Assembly: GCA_949130495.1 (NCBI GenBank)
Contig: OX422223.1
Span: 76,940,751 to 77,004,750 of the forward strand
Origin: Sambucus nigra
Lineage: Eukaryota > Streptophyta > Magnoliopsida > Dipsacales > Adoxaceae
Direction of reading: 5' to 3'
Length of the DNA: 64,000 nucleotides
The notes under the pieces were generated by a model. It had not been told where the DNA came from, ran no database searches, and was given only the letters and a program-made list of their open reading frames with translations. Position 1 is the stretch's first letter. Each line of letters begins with the position of its first letter. Below, piece after piece: positions 11,472-25,929 of the stretch. Both the position numbers and the translations under genes were made by a program.

Positions 11472-11495
11472 TACTCCCCCCCTTACAAAGGAATT
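11460..11495 (-). other. Polypurine tract beside the 3' LTR
   Basis: On the minus strand the interior ends TTCGAGGACGAAATTCC, then TTTGTAAGGGGGGGAGTA, and the LTR begins TGTAACACCCC. The G-rich tract in this position primes plus-strand synthesis in LTR elements. The GAGGACGAA motif just upstream is commonly seen at the end of Del/Tekay-type gypsy elements. Confidence 0.75.
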
Positions 11496-11783
11496 TCGTC
11501 CTCGAAATTAATATGAGCGTAATGTTTCAAGCTTTTCATATCACTCTCTAGTCATGTACCTCTAATCCCTCTATATCTATCCCATTCGCTTCTAACCATG
11601 CGTTACACAAGTATGCATTTAAATTAACCAGGGCGCCCATACACCCTATACCCTTGCTTAACCGCACGAAATTTTTCTTAATTAATCCGGGTGCCCATAC
11701 ACCCTATCCTCACGCTTTACTGCACGAAAGTTACCCGACTATGCTAGTCGTAAACCGTAATATAACTTCGAACCCGTAGCCAT

Positions 11784-11878
<95 letters not shown>

Positions 11879-12520
11879 CTACTGCCGGGTACCCAACCCA
11901 TGTACTAACGTCCAAACATCTCCCCACAAAATACTTATCTCTCAACACAAAACTATATACGCTTACTCTCATGTTACCAAAGTCAACATAAAGTACCGCG
12001 CCCTTACCGTCACTAGTCCTTGCGCAAAATAAACCCCGAGCTATCTCTCTTTGCTCGAACATAAATCTAACCACCCTGATTCACTTTAGTAAACAACCCT
12101 ACTTATCGGGATAAAATGTGAGAACAGAAGACCTCACTATGTGCCTATCGTACCATGCAATACAACATATATATAGGCTATACGCCCTCTCAGGTGATAC
12201 CTAGTACCAAACATATCCTGGTGTCATGAACACCAAAACTTAACACCACTATCCACAATAGTTAAATTCCATCGCTCACCAATAATTCTCAAAAGTAGTA
12301 ACTGCTCGCATAATTCAAACCTTCACTTAGTGTACACCTCCACTCTCCCATGAAGAACACCGAAGAAACTCTGCTACCCCACTGAAAACTTATCCATATA
12401 GTATGGCTGTTACAGCCAACGCACCCACTAAATTCGTCTCACCTGCGAACTCTAGTGGAACATAAGTCTTATATAGTGACATCCTCTTCGTCACTCAAAA
12501 ATATACCCCACGCCCATAGG
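11496..12520. other. Non-coding interior of the giant-LTR element
   Basis: About 1 kb between gag and the 3' LTR. It contains a (TA)n microsatellite at about 11787-11874 and no recognisable pol motifs on either strand. A 111-residue frame across the microsatellite is partly a TA-repeat artefact. This is the place where a full element would carry protease, RT and integrase. Confidence 0.6.
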
Positions 12521-13732
12521 CTAAAAATAATTACCTCCGTACTTCAGCTGCAACGACTGATCCTCGGGTTTCGGATCATCTTTTCCCTGCCCGAATGCGC
12601 CCATAACTTGCTTTAGTGGTTGTACATCTAGGACCTCGTCTTGTAGTTGTCCCATGTCTCTCTTAAGACAATCTCTCTTCATGTGTCTCGCTTCCCCCAC
12701 AAACGAAATACCTTCTAATACATTCACCGTGCCACTTGTCCCTTCCATGCCGACCTTGCTAGAATTCCTGGCCATCCTGCCGATAGCCTCCAGTTCTAAA
12801 TCGTTTGGCATGATTTCCCTGCCGGAATCATGCCCCTGATCTCCCCCTATCTTCTTTTGGGATACCCCGCTGGTACTGTTCCCTCCAGCTTTATCCGACT
12901 GGCTGGTTTCCACTCCCCTCTTGCTTCCTTTCACGTGGAAGCGATCTTCCTGACAGTGCAGGAGTGTTGCGTTAACGACATCAGTATAATCTACTAATGC
13001 GAAATTACCAATTAAATGTTGTCTGATTCTCCAGTCTAACCCATCCACAAACCTTACTTTCTTTATCTCTTCATCGCTTACCTCATCTGGTACAAAATTT
13101 TCCAACGAGTAAATTCTTCCTCGTAATCGTCCATGGAACGGTCCCCCTGAGCCACCTCTTTAGATGTTCTCCTCATTTCGGCCTCAATCGCTAGAGGAAA
13201 ATACATGCGATCGAACAAAACTCTGTAATAGCTAGCGTATCCCTTTCCTCCACTGTAGTGATCGACTCCCACCACTGTAGTGATGCTCCCACTAAACTAA
13301 AAGTGGCTAGCATTTGCTTTCGCACCTCATCGTAATCTCCCATGAGTAGATGATGCTCGATATCTCTCTTCCTTGACACGCTAGCACTACACCTAAACCC
13401 CCTCACAACTCTGGTGGATGCCCACTCTTGAAAAAAATCTCTCGTACTTGCTGCCACCCCGACGATCCCGCGTGAGCCTGAACATCCGGCACCACTAACA
13501 CTTGTGGTTGATCCCGTGAAAAGTACCCTGCCATTGCGACCACCGTCGCTACAACTGCCTGTGGCACTAGTTCAGTTACATGTGCTGCCAAAATCATCTC
13601 TGACCGTTGCTGCGGTAACTCTTGCTCCTGACGAGCCTCCCTAGTCTCATCTCCCCCTGCTGCCCTAGCTACTATCTCTCTCTCCTGGGCGGTATCTGGA
13701 ATGAGAATCGAATCGTATGAGTTCACTCTCAA
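12521..13732 (-). pseudogene. Decayed gag gene of the giant-LTR element
   Basis: Overlapping minus-strand pieces in different frames together cover a gypsy-type gag: an N-terminal Ala/Val-rich region (13403-13732), a capsid core with LQWWESITT (13191-13457), KEVAQGDRSMDDYEEEFTR (13078-13275), and VRFVDGLDWRIRQHLIG (12521-13105). A possible remnant zinc knuckle (ARHMKRDC) lies near the C-terminus. At least three frameshifts separate the pieces, so no functional protein is expected. The order matches the Retrotrans_gag domain family. Confidence 0.8.
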
Positions 13733-13865
13733 ATATAAATTTGGGAGAAGAATTTAGTTGCGCATACGTATAAGAATACAACAATCCTAAGATAGGGCTC
13801 TATATCAAAGATTGATAAGCCGAAACGTGAAAAGCCGCACAGATCCTAAGGACAGTAGAACCTGA

Positions 13866-13880
13866 TGCTCTGATACTATC
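13866..13880 (-). other. Primer-binding site of the giant-LTR element
   Basis: Directly inside the right LTR the minus strand reads GATAGTATCAGAGCATC. This matches the initiator methionine tRNA primer site TGGTATCAGAGC with one or two changes, fixing the orientation as minus and the right LTR as the 5' one. Confidence 0.8.
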
Positions 13881-15143
13881 TGTGACACCCTGCCTAATAA
13901 AATACCGAGTGATCAGTTCTATACCAAATTAAAATAGGAATCCCAGTTGGTTCATCCTTAGCTTCACTGTCGAAAACTTTTTGAAACTAACTCACCACCT
14001 AATATTCCAAAAGCTGGTGCCAAATTTTAACTTTTTAATTAAACAAAACAGTACATGCGGAATTAAATATAAACTATTCACACAACTGAATAAAACCCAA
14101 CTGAATAATTAATTAAACGAATTTCCCGAATAAACCATCGACCACCAAACTGAAATCCAATACAAAATATTCAACACTTGAATAAATACAACTGAAATCG
14201 TACTGAGAAGTCTGGGCGACAAGCCCGAAATAAAATTGGAACTGATACATGATTCCTACTCTAGGAATAAATGAACGATGCGTCTAATCCAAACTCCTGC
14301 TAGCATCCACAAATGTCGCAGCTCCGTGTCCCTGGAATAGAATATCAATCCTGGTGTCCCTGTGGTTGGACACCTAAAAGGTTTTGAAAATAGTTTTATA
14401 GCAAGGGTTAGAACCCAAAAAATTATGAAAATATTTAGCAAGTGAATTAACTGCAGTAATTTAAAATGCATGAATGCACTTCATATTTAAGTTAGTGTCT
14501 CACTCCCTTGTGGACATTCTCACCCCTCCACTATTGTTCACACCTATCGGTTACCTTGACCCCTACCTAGTTGTACTACCCTATCCAACTAGTCCTGGTA
14601 TAACCTCCCCCTTGCCATACTACTCAAACCCGAGTATAATGATTCTTGAATTATAAGTTATTTCACTATTAACTTAATTAATTCCTTCTTAAACAGTATC
14701 ATATAACCGTGTCACAGGTTATATAAAGTAAATACATCACACACTGTATTATTACCTGCATATAATATTGAATACCATTATATACGTACCTTTACTAAAA
14801 CATCCACACATATAACATACGTATATCCATCCCTCCGAGTATACCCTCGTTGGATGATTCCCTCTAAAGTGTTATCTCACTAGGTGTGCTCACATAACCT
14901 AGTTACCCAAGTTGGAATCGCTCACCAACCTGGCCCAAAACATAAACGAAGTGGAGGCGGTCATATTCCTGTCCTGAAAGTGAGATAATCCCCTCACCCA
15001 TATACCGAACACTATGACCTGGGGATATACTCACCCTACTACTCAAGCTAGGGGATTCACCCACATCGCGCAACCTCCCTTGATAGCACTAGAGTATATA
15101 AATTAAATGAATATCTAATCACTGATATTTAATCTCACACACA

Positions 15144-15210
<67 letters not shown>

Positions 15211-17395
15211 CACTACACCGTATATATATATAAAATAAATCCCGGCTTCACCCTGTACTCACCACCCGTAACACTAGCCTGTAATTTCCCGAGTCTCTGG
15301 CCCGACTCCACTTAATTAATTTTTTTACTTAATAATTTCCATCTTCCCGAGTCTGTGGCCCAACTCTAAATAATACTACTCTACACAATAATTTATATGA
15401 AATTTGTCCGAGTCTATGATTCGAATCTTATTTAATTAATTTATACATTAATTAATTAACACCAATCCGAGTCTGTAGTCCGATCGTCATTTAATTATTT
15501 TACACATTAATTAATTAACACAAATTCGAGTCTGTGGTCCGACTCTAATATAATTAATTCGCACCTCAATTAATATAATATTTTCCCCGAGTCTATGGTC
15601 CGACTCTAATTAAATTAATTAACGCACCTATTAATTTCGTACCTTCCCGAGTCTATCGTCCGACTCTATTTAAATTAATTAACACACCTATTAATTTAAT
15701 ACCTTCCCGAGTCTATCGTCCAACTCTAATTGAATTAATTAATACACCTATTAATTTAATACCGATCCGAGTGTGTGGTCCGACTCCCAGTTAATTAATT
15801 TACACATTAATTAATTCATACTAAACCGAGTTTGTGGTAGGACTCTCATTTAATTAATTTACACATTAATTAATTTATACCAATCCGAGTCTGTGGTCCG
15901 ACTGTCATTTAATTAATTTACACATTAATTAATAAATACCTTGCTGAGTCTACCTTCGAACTCTACTTTCATTAATTAACACATTCATTAATTTAATAAC
16001 TTGGTGTCAGCCAACCATTATCCCCAGACTCGTTCACTTGGCCCACACCTTAATATTTCCCGAGTCTATCTTCCGACTCCAAATTAATTTACTCTCTCAA
16101 TAATTAATTTGATACGTTGGTGTCACTTAACCAACATACTCGGGCTCGTTCACTTGGTCCATTTTTACATCTCATAATTTCATTCCCACATATTCGCCCA
16201 CAATGTGTCACACATTCATCTCCATCAAAACTCTCAATTATATTTACCTATAATTATCAACATACCCGGACTCACCCACTTGGTCCATAATTAAATACTT
16301 CACCTCAATTCCTTTAATCATGTAGCGTCACCCAACTACAATACCCGAATATTATTCCTCAGCCCAATGTCAATACTTATGAATTATTTTCCCAAATTTG
16401 TTCATCTCATGACATACCGTTCACACCCTCCTAAACCCAATTATATCACCCTATAATTGTTAAGGAAATATATGCCACATATGAATTTTCCACCAAATAA
16501 AAGTAAGGGATTAAATCTTAAATAAAATTCTCTTTATATAAAAACTGGACGAAGTGCCAAGTTTCTGGGACCGTCGACCGATCTCCCTGGGTCGATCGAT
16601 CGATCGAACAGGTGATCGTCTTCCCCGGCTTGCTGTTTCAGCCATTAGCAAACCCTCAAGCTTTTGTTTCTTCCCAAACCTTTACCCAAATCACAGCCAA
16701 CATATTCTCCACACAAGAAAAGGTTCTAAACACCCTAAAGACCTTAATCCATCAACAAATTTATACAAAACCTTAAGTATATCCGATTTGGGTTTTTCAC
16801 CCGGGTCTCGTTCTACAAAATCCGACCCTTCCATATTCAGTCCATGTAATCACTATACATATTGTAATTCACTCGACAATTTAATCTTAACACACCCAAA
16901 TTATAACTTAACATCCATTGAGTAATTAAATCTACCCATTACTCTAAATTCATAAAAACCCCATTTTAATTATGGTTATACACCCAAAACGAATTTTGAA
17001 TTACACATCACTATGATATGAATTGATTATCATGAATTTAGAAATCACAGCAGTTAACCACTTACCTGAAATTTTTCGTAGAGTCTGATCTGTTGGTGTA
17101 GTCCCTTAATTGGGCTCAAAAATCCCCAAATTTCTAACTATCTCAACCCATCCGGACGCAACCGCGCACTCAGAATTGCCATCCGAAATACTTTTTGACA
17201 TTTCCAAATTTCGACCTCAAAATGCGACACACGAGATTTTGAACCATTAAACTTAAAAGTCGCCAATTAGAAATAAATAATTCGGCTCACTCAATTAAAT
17301 TCTCCAACTCATGAATTTAAGTTTCTCCAATTTAAATATTTTTATAACTCCCAAAATAATTAAATATTAAATACTCAAAATTACGGGGTGTTACA
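13881..17395 (-). repeat. 5' LTR of the giant-LTR element (3515 bp)
   Basis: The partner LTR, with the same order of parts: leading segment, (AC)n(AT)n at about 15148-15207, hairpin-unit array at about 15285-15990, GATCGATCGATCGA near 16592. Relative to the left LTR it has lost about 200 bp near 17130, at the short shared sequence CCCCAAATT, and has a few small insertions. Scattered point differences between the two LTRs show that the insertion is not very recent. Confidence 0.92.
15285..15990. repeat. Tandem array of about 59-bp hairpin units in the right giant LTR
   Basis: The same array in the second LTR, with the same unit order as the left copy. Units therefore predate the insertion and were not expanded separately in each LTR. 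GAGTC/GACTC and TTAATTAAT/ATTAATTAA arms are preserved in most units. Confidence 0.85.
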
Positions 17396-18310
17396 CCTTT
17401 CTTCTTTACCCTCTTTTTACCTATCCATTCTTGTATTACCCATTTTCATTTGCCAAAATTTTGATAGGTTTATTAGGAAATTTTTGTGTCATGGGAACGA
17501 ATATAGTTTCAAATATAGTTTGGTGAGTTAGGAAGGGTATGCAAACCGGCGTGGGAGGGAGGAACAAGTGTAAGAAATTTGACTAGTTTTAATAAATCTC
17601 TTTTGGAAAAATAACTGTGGACGTTTTCGATTAAGGTAGGTAGGTTATGGATAAAAGTGGTGGTTGTGAGGTTTGGGTTGAGTCACAATGTGTGGGGATC
17701 TGAGAAAAGGTGATTTCCTCATGGGGGGGGGGGGGGGGGGGAGGTAATTCCTTAGGTTTACTTCATTGTTCACAGGGAATGAGGAGAGGGTTGGGTTATG
17801 GAAAGACATTTTGGGGGGATATCAATCATTAGAGGATTTATTTCATGGGTTGTAACGCATTATAAGGTAATGTTTGATGAAGTGCCATATTTAGAAGGAT
17901 GGAGATAGAATAAGATGGAATCCTAGGTTTAGAAGGAGGCTCGGAGATTAGGAGTTAGAGGAGGTAGATGAGTTGTTTGACTAGTTGGGTGATAGGGGTT
18001 TCCCCTTTAGGGGCGAGGATTGTGTGTAGTGTAGGGGTAGCAAGAAGGGGATTTTCTTGGTAAGATTTTATTATGAGGAGTTGGTGGGCACTGGAGGGAT
18101 TCATATTCCTTGCAGGTGTATTTGGTATATGCATGCTCCTCAAAATGTAGATTTATTTGCCTAGATAATGGTGACACATGCAATTTTGATGACGAGTGGT
18201 CTAAAAAAGAGAGGCATGCACATGACAAGTTGGTATTGAATGTGTAAGAAAGCCGAGGAGAAGATCAATCACTTGTTATTATATTATTGGGTGGTTAAGG
18301 ACCATGGGAG
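17396..18310 (+). mobile_element. L1-type LINE, 3' fragment with zinc-binding RVT domain
   Basis: The continuation of the LINE beyond the giant-LTR element. Across frames one reads a region like the RT thumb (FNKSLLEK followed by LWTF) and, at about 18000-18300, a block with the spacing of the plant zf-RVT domain (CRCIWYMHAPQNVDLFA, LKKRGMHM, MCKKAEEKINHLLLYY). The end of the LINE is unclear; no poly(A) tail is obvious. Joining the two parts needs only removal of the 9.6-kb insertion and one copy of the CCTTT duplication. Confidence 0.8.
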
Positions 18311-20410
<2,100 letters not shown>

Positions 20411-20504
20411 TTCACAAGTGAGCCAATATAATGAACATTTTAATGAACCGAATAAGACATTAAAAATAACCCTTAATTCCTTGTTGTAATTGATTCACAT
20501 AACA

Positions 20505-20535
<31 letters not shown>

Positions 20536-21114
20536 AAATTACACACACACACACTCCCCTAAACCCATACACACCTGCTTTTAACCCCTCCTAATCCCTC
20601 ATATAAGCTATCTACCCAAACCCCAAAATCCTAGTTCACCCATTATTTCGTCCCTAACCTTTCACCTCCTTGCCCGACCTAACCTAACTCCCTATCTCTA
20701 CTGCCCAATCCGAAAACCCACATCAGACCCCCTTGTTTCCCACACCCGTCCCATACCACCATAACCCCCTTCCCCTGTGCACACCCAACCCCGCCCTGTT
20801 CAACCTCATACCCCCATACCCGCATACCCCCTATTCTATACCCTGCACCAGCTGCAATCCGAACGCAATTTGCATAAGTTCAATTGGTTTAATTTTTTTT
20901 ATAGTATTTGGTGTTTGGATCTCCCCTGTGCTCAGGAGACTTAAGTCAGCAGATGGGTGGGGGGTTAAGGTTTGTTGTTGTGTGTGTGTGTGTGTATTAA
21001 AAACACACGTGTCAGTTATCACTGACGCAGAGCAATTATAATAAGGAATAAGGGTTATTTTTTAATGTCTTATTAGGTTCATTAAAATATTCATTATCTT
21101 AGTTCACTTGTGAA
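20411..21114. mobile_element. Foldback (MITE-like) element of about 0.7 kb
   Basis: The left end (20411 to about 20495, starting TTCACAAGTGA) is closely repeated as its reverse complement at about 21028-21114. The arms are about 85 bp and share blocks such as AATGAAC, AATAAGACATTAAAAA and TAACCCTTA. Between them lie a C-run (20505-20525), CA and GT repeats and a C-rich stretch without coding signs. No clear target duplication is seen, so the exact ends are uncertain. Confidence 0.7.
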
Positions 21115-21121
21115 CTCTCTC

Positions 21122-21124
21122 TGT

Positions 21125-21168
<44 letters not shown>

Positions 21169-21345
21169 CTCGTGCGGATTAGTCCGTATTTTAAGAGTGT
21201 GGATCGGACATGTGTCACCTGACAGTGAGCCCAGAAAAGAGAGAGTGTGCCAATAATTTAGGCAATAATTTCTAGGCGCACCGTTACGGGACACATCTCC
21301 GGTCCGCACTCTTAAAATGCGAACTAATCCGCACAAGAGCATTAC
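21122..21345. repeat. (GA)n plus inverted repeat around 21168-21336
   Basis: A (GA)n run (21122-21167) precedes CTCGTGCGGATTAGTCCG at 21168, and the reverse complement of about 48 bp recurs at about 21290-21336. The pair would fold into a hairpin with a loop of about 75 bases. A possible short foldback transposon; no duplication was identified. Confidence 0.65.
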
Positions 21346-21495
21346 TATATATATATGTATACAAGTCCGATTCTCACTTTTAAAATGCGGATGTCTGGTT
21401 CTCACTTTTAAAATGCGGATGTCCAGTTCTCACTCTTAAAATGTATACATGTCCGGTTCTCACTCTTAAAATGCGAACTGGTCCCACAAGAGCAG

Positions 21496-21567
<72 letters not shown>

Positions 21568-21600
21568 AGAGAGAGAGAGAGAGAGAATCTCTGGTGCGGA
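21346..21600. repeat. Short tandem repeats and (TA)n(GA)n tract
   Basis: Four imperfect copies of about 30 bp (TCCGGTTCTCACTCTTAAAATG and variants, about 21366-21480), then (TA)n at about 21498-21563 and (GA)n at about 21565-21587, followed by CTCTGGTGCGGAC. The same CTCTTAAAATGCG word occurs in the neighbouring inverted repeat, so the two are related. Confidence 0.7.
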
Positions 21601-21739
21601 CTCACCGTGCGAACTTTTCGTGCGAACTTTGTCCTTATCCCAAAAGTGGTCCCCTCGTGGTCCCAAAGACTTTTGTTATTTACTTCAGATGGTAGGTACC
21701 CCTCTTGTCTTATACTAAAACCTTAGTTTAAGACTATAT

Positions 21740-23703
21740 TGAAAAACGTTACTAATGTCGTTTAATACAAGATTAAACTGTATAAGCAACTCTGAGATGT
21801 TTGTTGAAGAAACCTTTTTCTTTTGAAAATAAAAATGATAAATAACAAGATGTGTTTACAAAAACTTATGTACGAGAATAATCAAGACTTTGTAATCAGT
21901 TTTAAAACTAAGATAGTTTCAAAATATCATCACACTATAGAATGAGATAAGGAGATGAAGATAATCAAAACACACTATTTTTAACGTGGTAAAACCTCTC
22001 CCAATAGAGGAAACATCCACGGTGACTTCTAAGTCATGAAAGTAAAAATCCACCAAAAACAAATGACAGTTACAAACAATACAACATACATGCACACAAC
22101 TCAGCCTATTCTATGTTTAGGAATATACCCCACTTGGTGTCCTTCTAACGTCTTTGTAGATCTGATTGTTGATGATGTTCTTCCAGTTTGATAACTTCCA
22201 CTTTGCTTTAGCTTTCTTTTCTTCGACTCAATAATCTTTGATCTTATACCCAACACTTTCAGTGAGGTAGTGTGTCAAGTGTTTGTGATGTGATTTCTAT
22301 CCACATGAATGAACTCACACACACTTAGTTTTTACAGACAATCCTAGAAAATTACATATAAAGACTATATGCTGTGATTTTCTTTTCTTTCTTTCTTATA
22401 AACTTGAAACCTTTTTGACCTTTTAATCTATCCCAGATTCGACGGATATCTTGCTTCAAAATCAGTCAAGATCTTAATCAATCTCAGTTTTGAAAAGATT
22501 TTCGAGATTGAAAACCTCCAAGTGAGAATCCAACTAGGTCAAGGTTTAGTTTCACAAGAACAAGAAATATAAAACATTTACAGATCTAAATCAGCAAATA
22601 TTTTCTTAAAACGAATACAAATATGCAGATCTAGTGATATATAACATGCAATAGTGTAGATCTAAGATTTCTATGAAAAAGAAATACAGATCTCACCAAA
22701 ATGTCTAAGTTGGTAACAAGATCACAGATCAAGAGGTTACAGCTACAAACGATCAAACCAGTAACACCAATCTCTCTCAAACACTCAAGGTTGTGTTTGG
22801 ATTTCTGAAAGTATGAAGGTTTGAATATGGTTTGAAGTTGTTTAGGGTTAGGGTTAGGGTTTCTAACTTAGTTTCCCTCTCTCTCTCTTCTCTCTTTTCT
22901 TTTCTCTCTTCTCTCTCACTTCTCTCTTCTCTTTTTTTCTCTCAATTTAGACGACTACCAAAAGTCTTAGAATGCTGAGAATGAGAGGGTTTATATAAGA
23001 GCCAAGGAAGGTTCTGGATCGCTGATAGTAATCAACGGTTGAGATTCAGTCTTCCTTATATTGACTTGATCCAAGGGTGCTAAGATAGTGGTTGGTTAAA
23101 ATGAAGGTGATTGGTCCACAGTGATAACACATGGATAGTCTTAAAACACATGCTGACCATAGATAACGTTTGATCTAACGATCCACAATACACCAGGAAG
23201 TTCTCTCACAAAACAAACACAAATGAGATAACAAGAGCATGACAAGTGTAGGCATTTCATTGGCTGGCAAACACGCGTCCAAACTAATTACATGCAACAC
23301 CCTAAAGTCTCTGGCGCATTGATATTCTACCCAATCAAGCATTCTAATGAAAAACTAATTTTTCATAATAGCATTTTAACCACACAAAGTTTATAATCAC
23401 AATTTTATTAAATAAAACATTATTTTAAAAATATTTAAAAATTCTGAAAAAATTATTTAAACAACATTTAAAGGGGAATTTAACACACAATCAATATGAG
23501 CAATATATACACATGTATGCACTTTTAATGTGTGTAGTGTGATTCAATTATACCTTTTTTGGATCATTTAAGAGGATTAGAGAGTGAACAAGTCTGAGGT
23601 TCTTTGGATTCTTGGTTAGACAACAAATTTTGTCACTATTTCCAAATTAGATGAACACTTATACAATATAGACTTAAGTAAGTCAAAGGTATAAGGTGCT
23701 TCA
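21740..23703 (-). repeat. 3' LTR of the SIRE-like element
   Basis: 1964 bp. It carries the same TATA box (about 22988-23001) and telo-box-like tract (about 22838-22861) as its partner. Small indels in the CT-rich stretch near 22870-22940 and scattered substitutions separate the two LTRs, so the insertion is fairly young but not brand new. Confidence 0.93.
22985..23001 (-). promoter_or_regulatory. TATA box in the SIRE-like LTR (repeated at 30847-30863)
   Basis: Minus-strand CTTATATAAACCCTCTC is a good plant TATA box. It lies about 1.25 kb upstream of the LTR inner end, followed by pyrimidine-rich sequence. The same site exists in both LTRs, as expected for a retrotransposon promoter. Confidence 0.6.
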
Positions 23704-24027
23704 ATCTCCCCCTTTGGAAATATGATACAAAATCTCCTTTGAGTTAGCTTAAACTCTTAGGGAACCAAAAAAAATAAAACCTAGTCCTATGCAAACGATA
23801 CTATCTACCCATTTCCTAGAAAGTCAAAAATTACATAACTCAACTATTTACAAATTTGTACACTAGAGAGAAATGGTAGAAAACCAGTAGAAGAGGTTCC
23901 TGCAAATATGCACTAAGATCAAGCAGTTTAGATGAAATGTGAACAAAACATTGAACCCGGAAGACTGAAATTTCTCCCCCATTTTGTCTCAAATGGACAA
24001 AGGGTAAAAAATTACGGTCTTAAGAGA

Positions 24028-25494
24028 TTAATCAGCACATACCATACCTATAGAATTACACAAATACAGAAATCTGTTATAGTCTAGATGTTTAGTGAAT
24101 ATGTCTGCAAGTTGTAAATCAGTAGGTAGGTAATGAATTTCTAACTCCTTAGTCTCAACAAGTTCGCGTATAAAGTGATGTCTTATTTTAATATGCTTAG
24201 TTCGCGAGTGTTGAACCGGGTTTTTAGATATGTTAATGGCGCTTTGATTGTCACAATACAATTGTAACTGATCTTCTTTAATCCCATAGTCGCTTAACAT
24301 TTGTTTTATCCATAACAATTGAGCACAACAACTTCCAGCTGCTATATATTCGGACTCAGCCGTGGATAAAGATGTGCAATTCTGTTTTTTGCTACTCCAA
24401 CCTACTAAATTATTACCGATATAATAACAGGAACCTGATGTACTTTTACTGTCATCAGTACAACCGGCCCAATCAGCATCAGTATACCCTATGATGGTGC
24501 TACAGGTATCATTAGTGTACCTAAGTCCAAGATTAAGAGTGCCTTTTATGTACTTTATTATACGTTTTACACAAGATAAATGGATCTCTTTAGGGTTATT
24601 CTGGTAACGAGCACACAGACATACATCATACATTATATCTAGTCGTGAGGCAGTTAGATAGAGTAGACTACCAATTATACTACGATAAAGTGTGGAATCA
24701 ACTGACTTCCCATTTTCATCTTTACATAATTTAACAGTAGTACTCATTGGCGTTTTGGCAACTTTAGCATTATCTAAACCAAACTTCTTAACAAGATCTA
24801 AGGCATACTTAGTTTGAGAGACAAATAATCCATCAGAATTCTGTTTCACTTGAAATCCTAAGAAAATCTGTAGCTCCCCCATAAGGGACATGTGAAACTC
24901 CTTATCAATAATAGCAGAAAAGGATTTAACTTCAGATGTTGAAGTAGACCCAAAGATGATGTCGTCTACATAGACTTGGGCTATAATAATGTTTTTGTCA
25001 AAATGTTTGACAAAGAGGGTCTGGTCATTTCCTCCTCTCTTAAAACCCTTATCCAACAAAAAGTTGGATAGGCGTTCATACCAAGCTCGAGGATCTTGTT
25101 TTAAGCCATACAAAGCCTTTTTTAGACGAAAGACATGGTCTGGGTATTTTGGGTCAATGAACCCTTTGGGTTGTTCTACATACGTCTCTTCGGATAGAAT
25201 TCCATTGAGGAAGGCAGACTTGACATCCATTTGATAAAGTGTAAATTTTAAGTGACATGCTATGGCGAAAAGAAGTCGAACAGATTCAAGACGAGTGACT
25301 AGGGCAAATGTCTCGCTAAAATCTATCCCTTCTATTTGTGAGTAACCTTGAGCAACTAGTCTAGCTTTGTTTCTAAGGATTACCCCATTTTCGCCAGATT
25401 TGTTCTTAAAGATCCAACGCGTGCCAATAACATTTTTGTTTTGAGGTCGCGGTACAAGATACCAAACATCGTGAATGACAAATTGTAAAAGTTC
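24028..25494 (-). pseudogene. Copia reverse transcriptase and RNase H segment
   Basis: From 25494 the frame is open to the terminal stop. RT blocks include RWIFKNKSGENGVI, ARLVAQGYSQIEGIDF, YQMDVKSAFLNGIL (first catalytic Asp), ALYGLKQDPRAWYERL and the catalytic YVDDIIFG. RNase H follows with GYTDADWAGC, STAESEYIAA and YCDNQSAINI, and ends LADIFTKHLDYNRF. All expected catalytic residues are present in this part. Confidence 0.93.
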
Positions 25495-25497
25495 TTC

Positions 25498-25917
25498 CTA
25501 CATAGCAGAAATCCAGTGTGCGTCATTTAATGCTTCATTAACATTTTTCGGTTCCACAAGGGAGACGAAACATGCGTAATTAGCATAATTTCTTAACTGG
25601 GATCTAGTACGGACTGGCTCATTAGGATTACCGACCACGTTGTCAATGGGATGATCTTTAGAGACCCAGCCAGGTACTTCTGGACTCTCAATAGGTAATG
25701 AGTCATCTATTTCTGGTGAATCATTTTTAAAATCATTTTCAGATTCAACCACAATAGGTGATTCAGATATCTTATTTTCAACAATAGTGTCGCTTACAAT
25801 TACATTTATCGACTCCATAAGGGTCTTAGTACACAGATTGTATATACGATATGCACGACTGTTTGGAGAGTAACCTAAAAAGATTGCTTTATCACCACGC
25901 GTCTCGAAATTAGACAA
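25498..25917 (-). pseudogene. Copia integrase C-terminus and linker to RT
   Basis: 139 residues. The start has KAIFLGYSPNSRAYRIYN, the conserved GKI-like integrase C-terminal block of copia elements. An acidic linker and VRTRSQLRNYAN follow, then the first residues of the RT domain (EPKNVNEALNDAHWISAM). It ends at a TAG that replaces the usual Gln codon. Confidence 0.85.
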
Positions 25918-25929
25918 ATGTTCTCTGTC

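Larger units (their letters stand above)
7795..17395 (-). mobile_element. Giant-LTR, gag-only LTR retrotransposon (TR-GAG/LARD-like)
   Basis: A complete 9.6-kb element with two long direct repeats (7795-11471 and 13881-17395) and target duplication CCTTT (7790-7794 and 17396-17400). Orientation is minus: a methionine-tRNA-type primer site lies inside the right LTR (about 13868-13880, reading TAGTATCAGAGC) and a G-rich polypurine tract inside the left one. The 2.4-kb interior holds only a decayed gag; I find no protease, RT or integrase. Terminal sequences (TGTAACACCCC at the start, GTGTCACA at the end) resemble those of Del/Tekay-type gypsy elements. The class fits plant TR-GAG or LARD elements, which depend on another element's enzymes. 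Confidence 0.9.

Noticed and set aside
11739..12074. 111-residue minus-strand frame in the giant-LTR element
   Set aside because: A third of it is a TA-repeat translation; the rest shows no domain.
16554..16925. 123-residue plus-strand frame in the right giant LTR
   Set aside because: Not kept open in the partner LTR and antisense to the element; no domain.
21408..21695. Three overlapping frames of 65-84 residues
   Set aside because: Artefacts of (TA)n and (GA)n repeats that contain no stop codons.
22838..22861. Interstitial telomere
   Set aside because: Only about three repeats, of TTAGGG rather than plant TTTAGGG phase, and present in both LTRs as part of the element.
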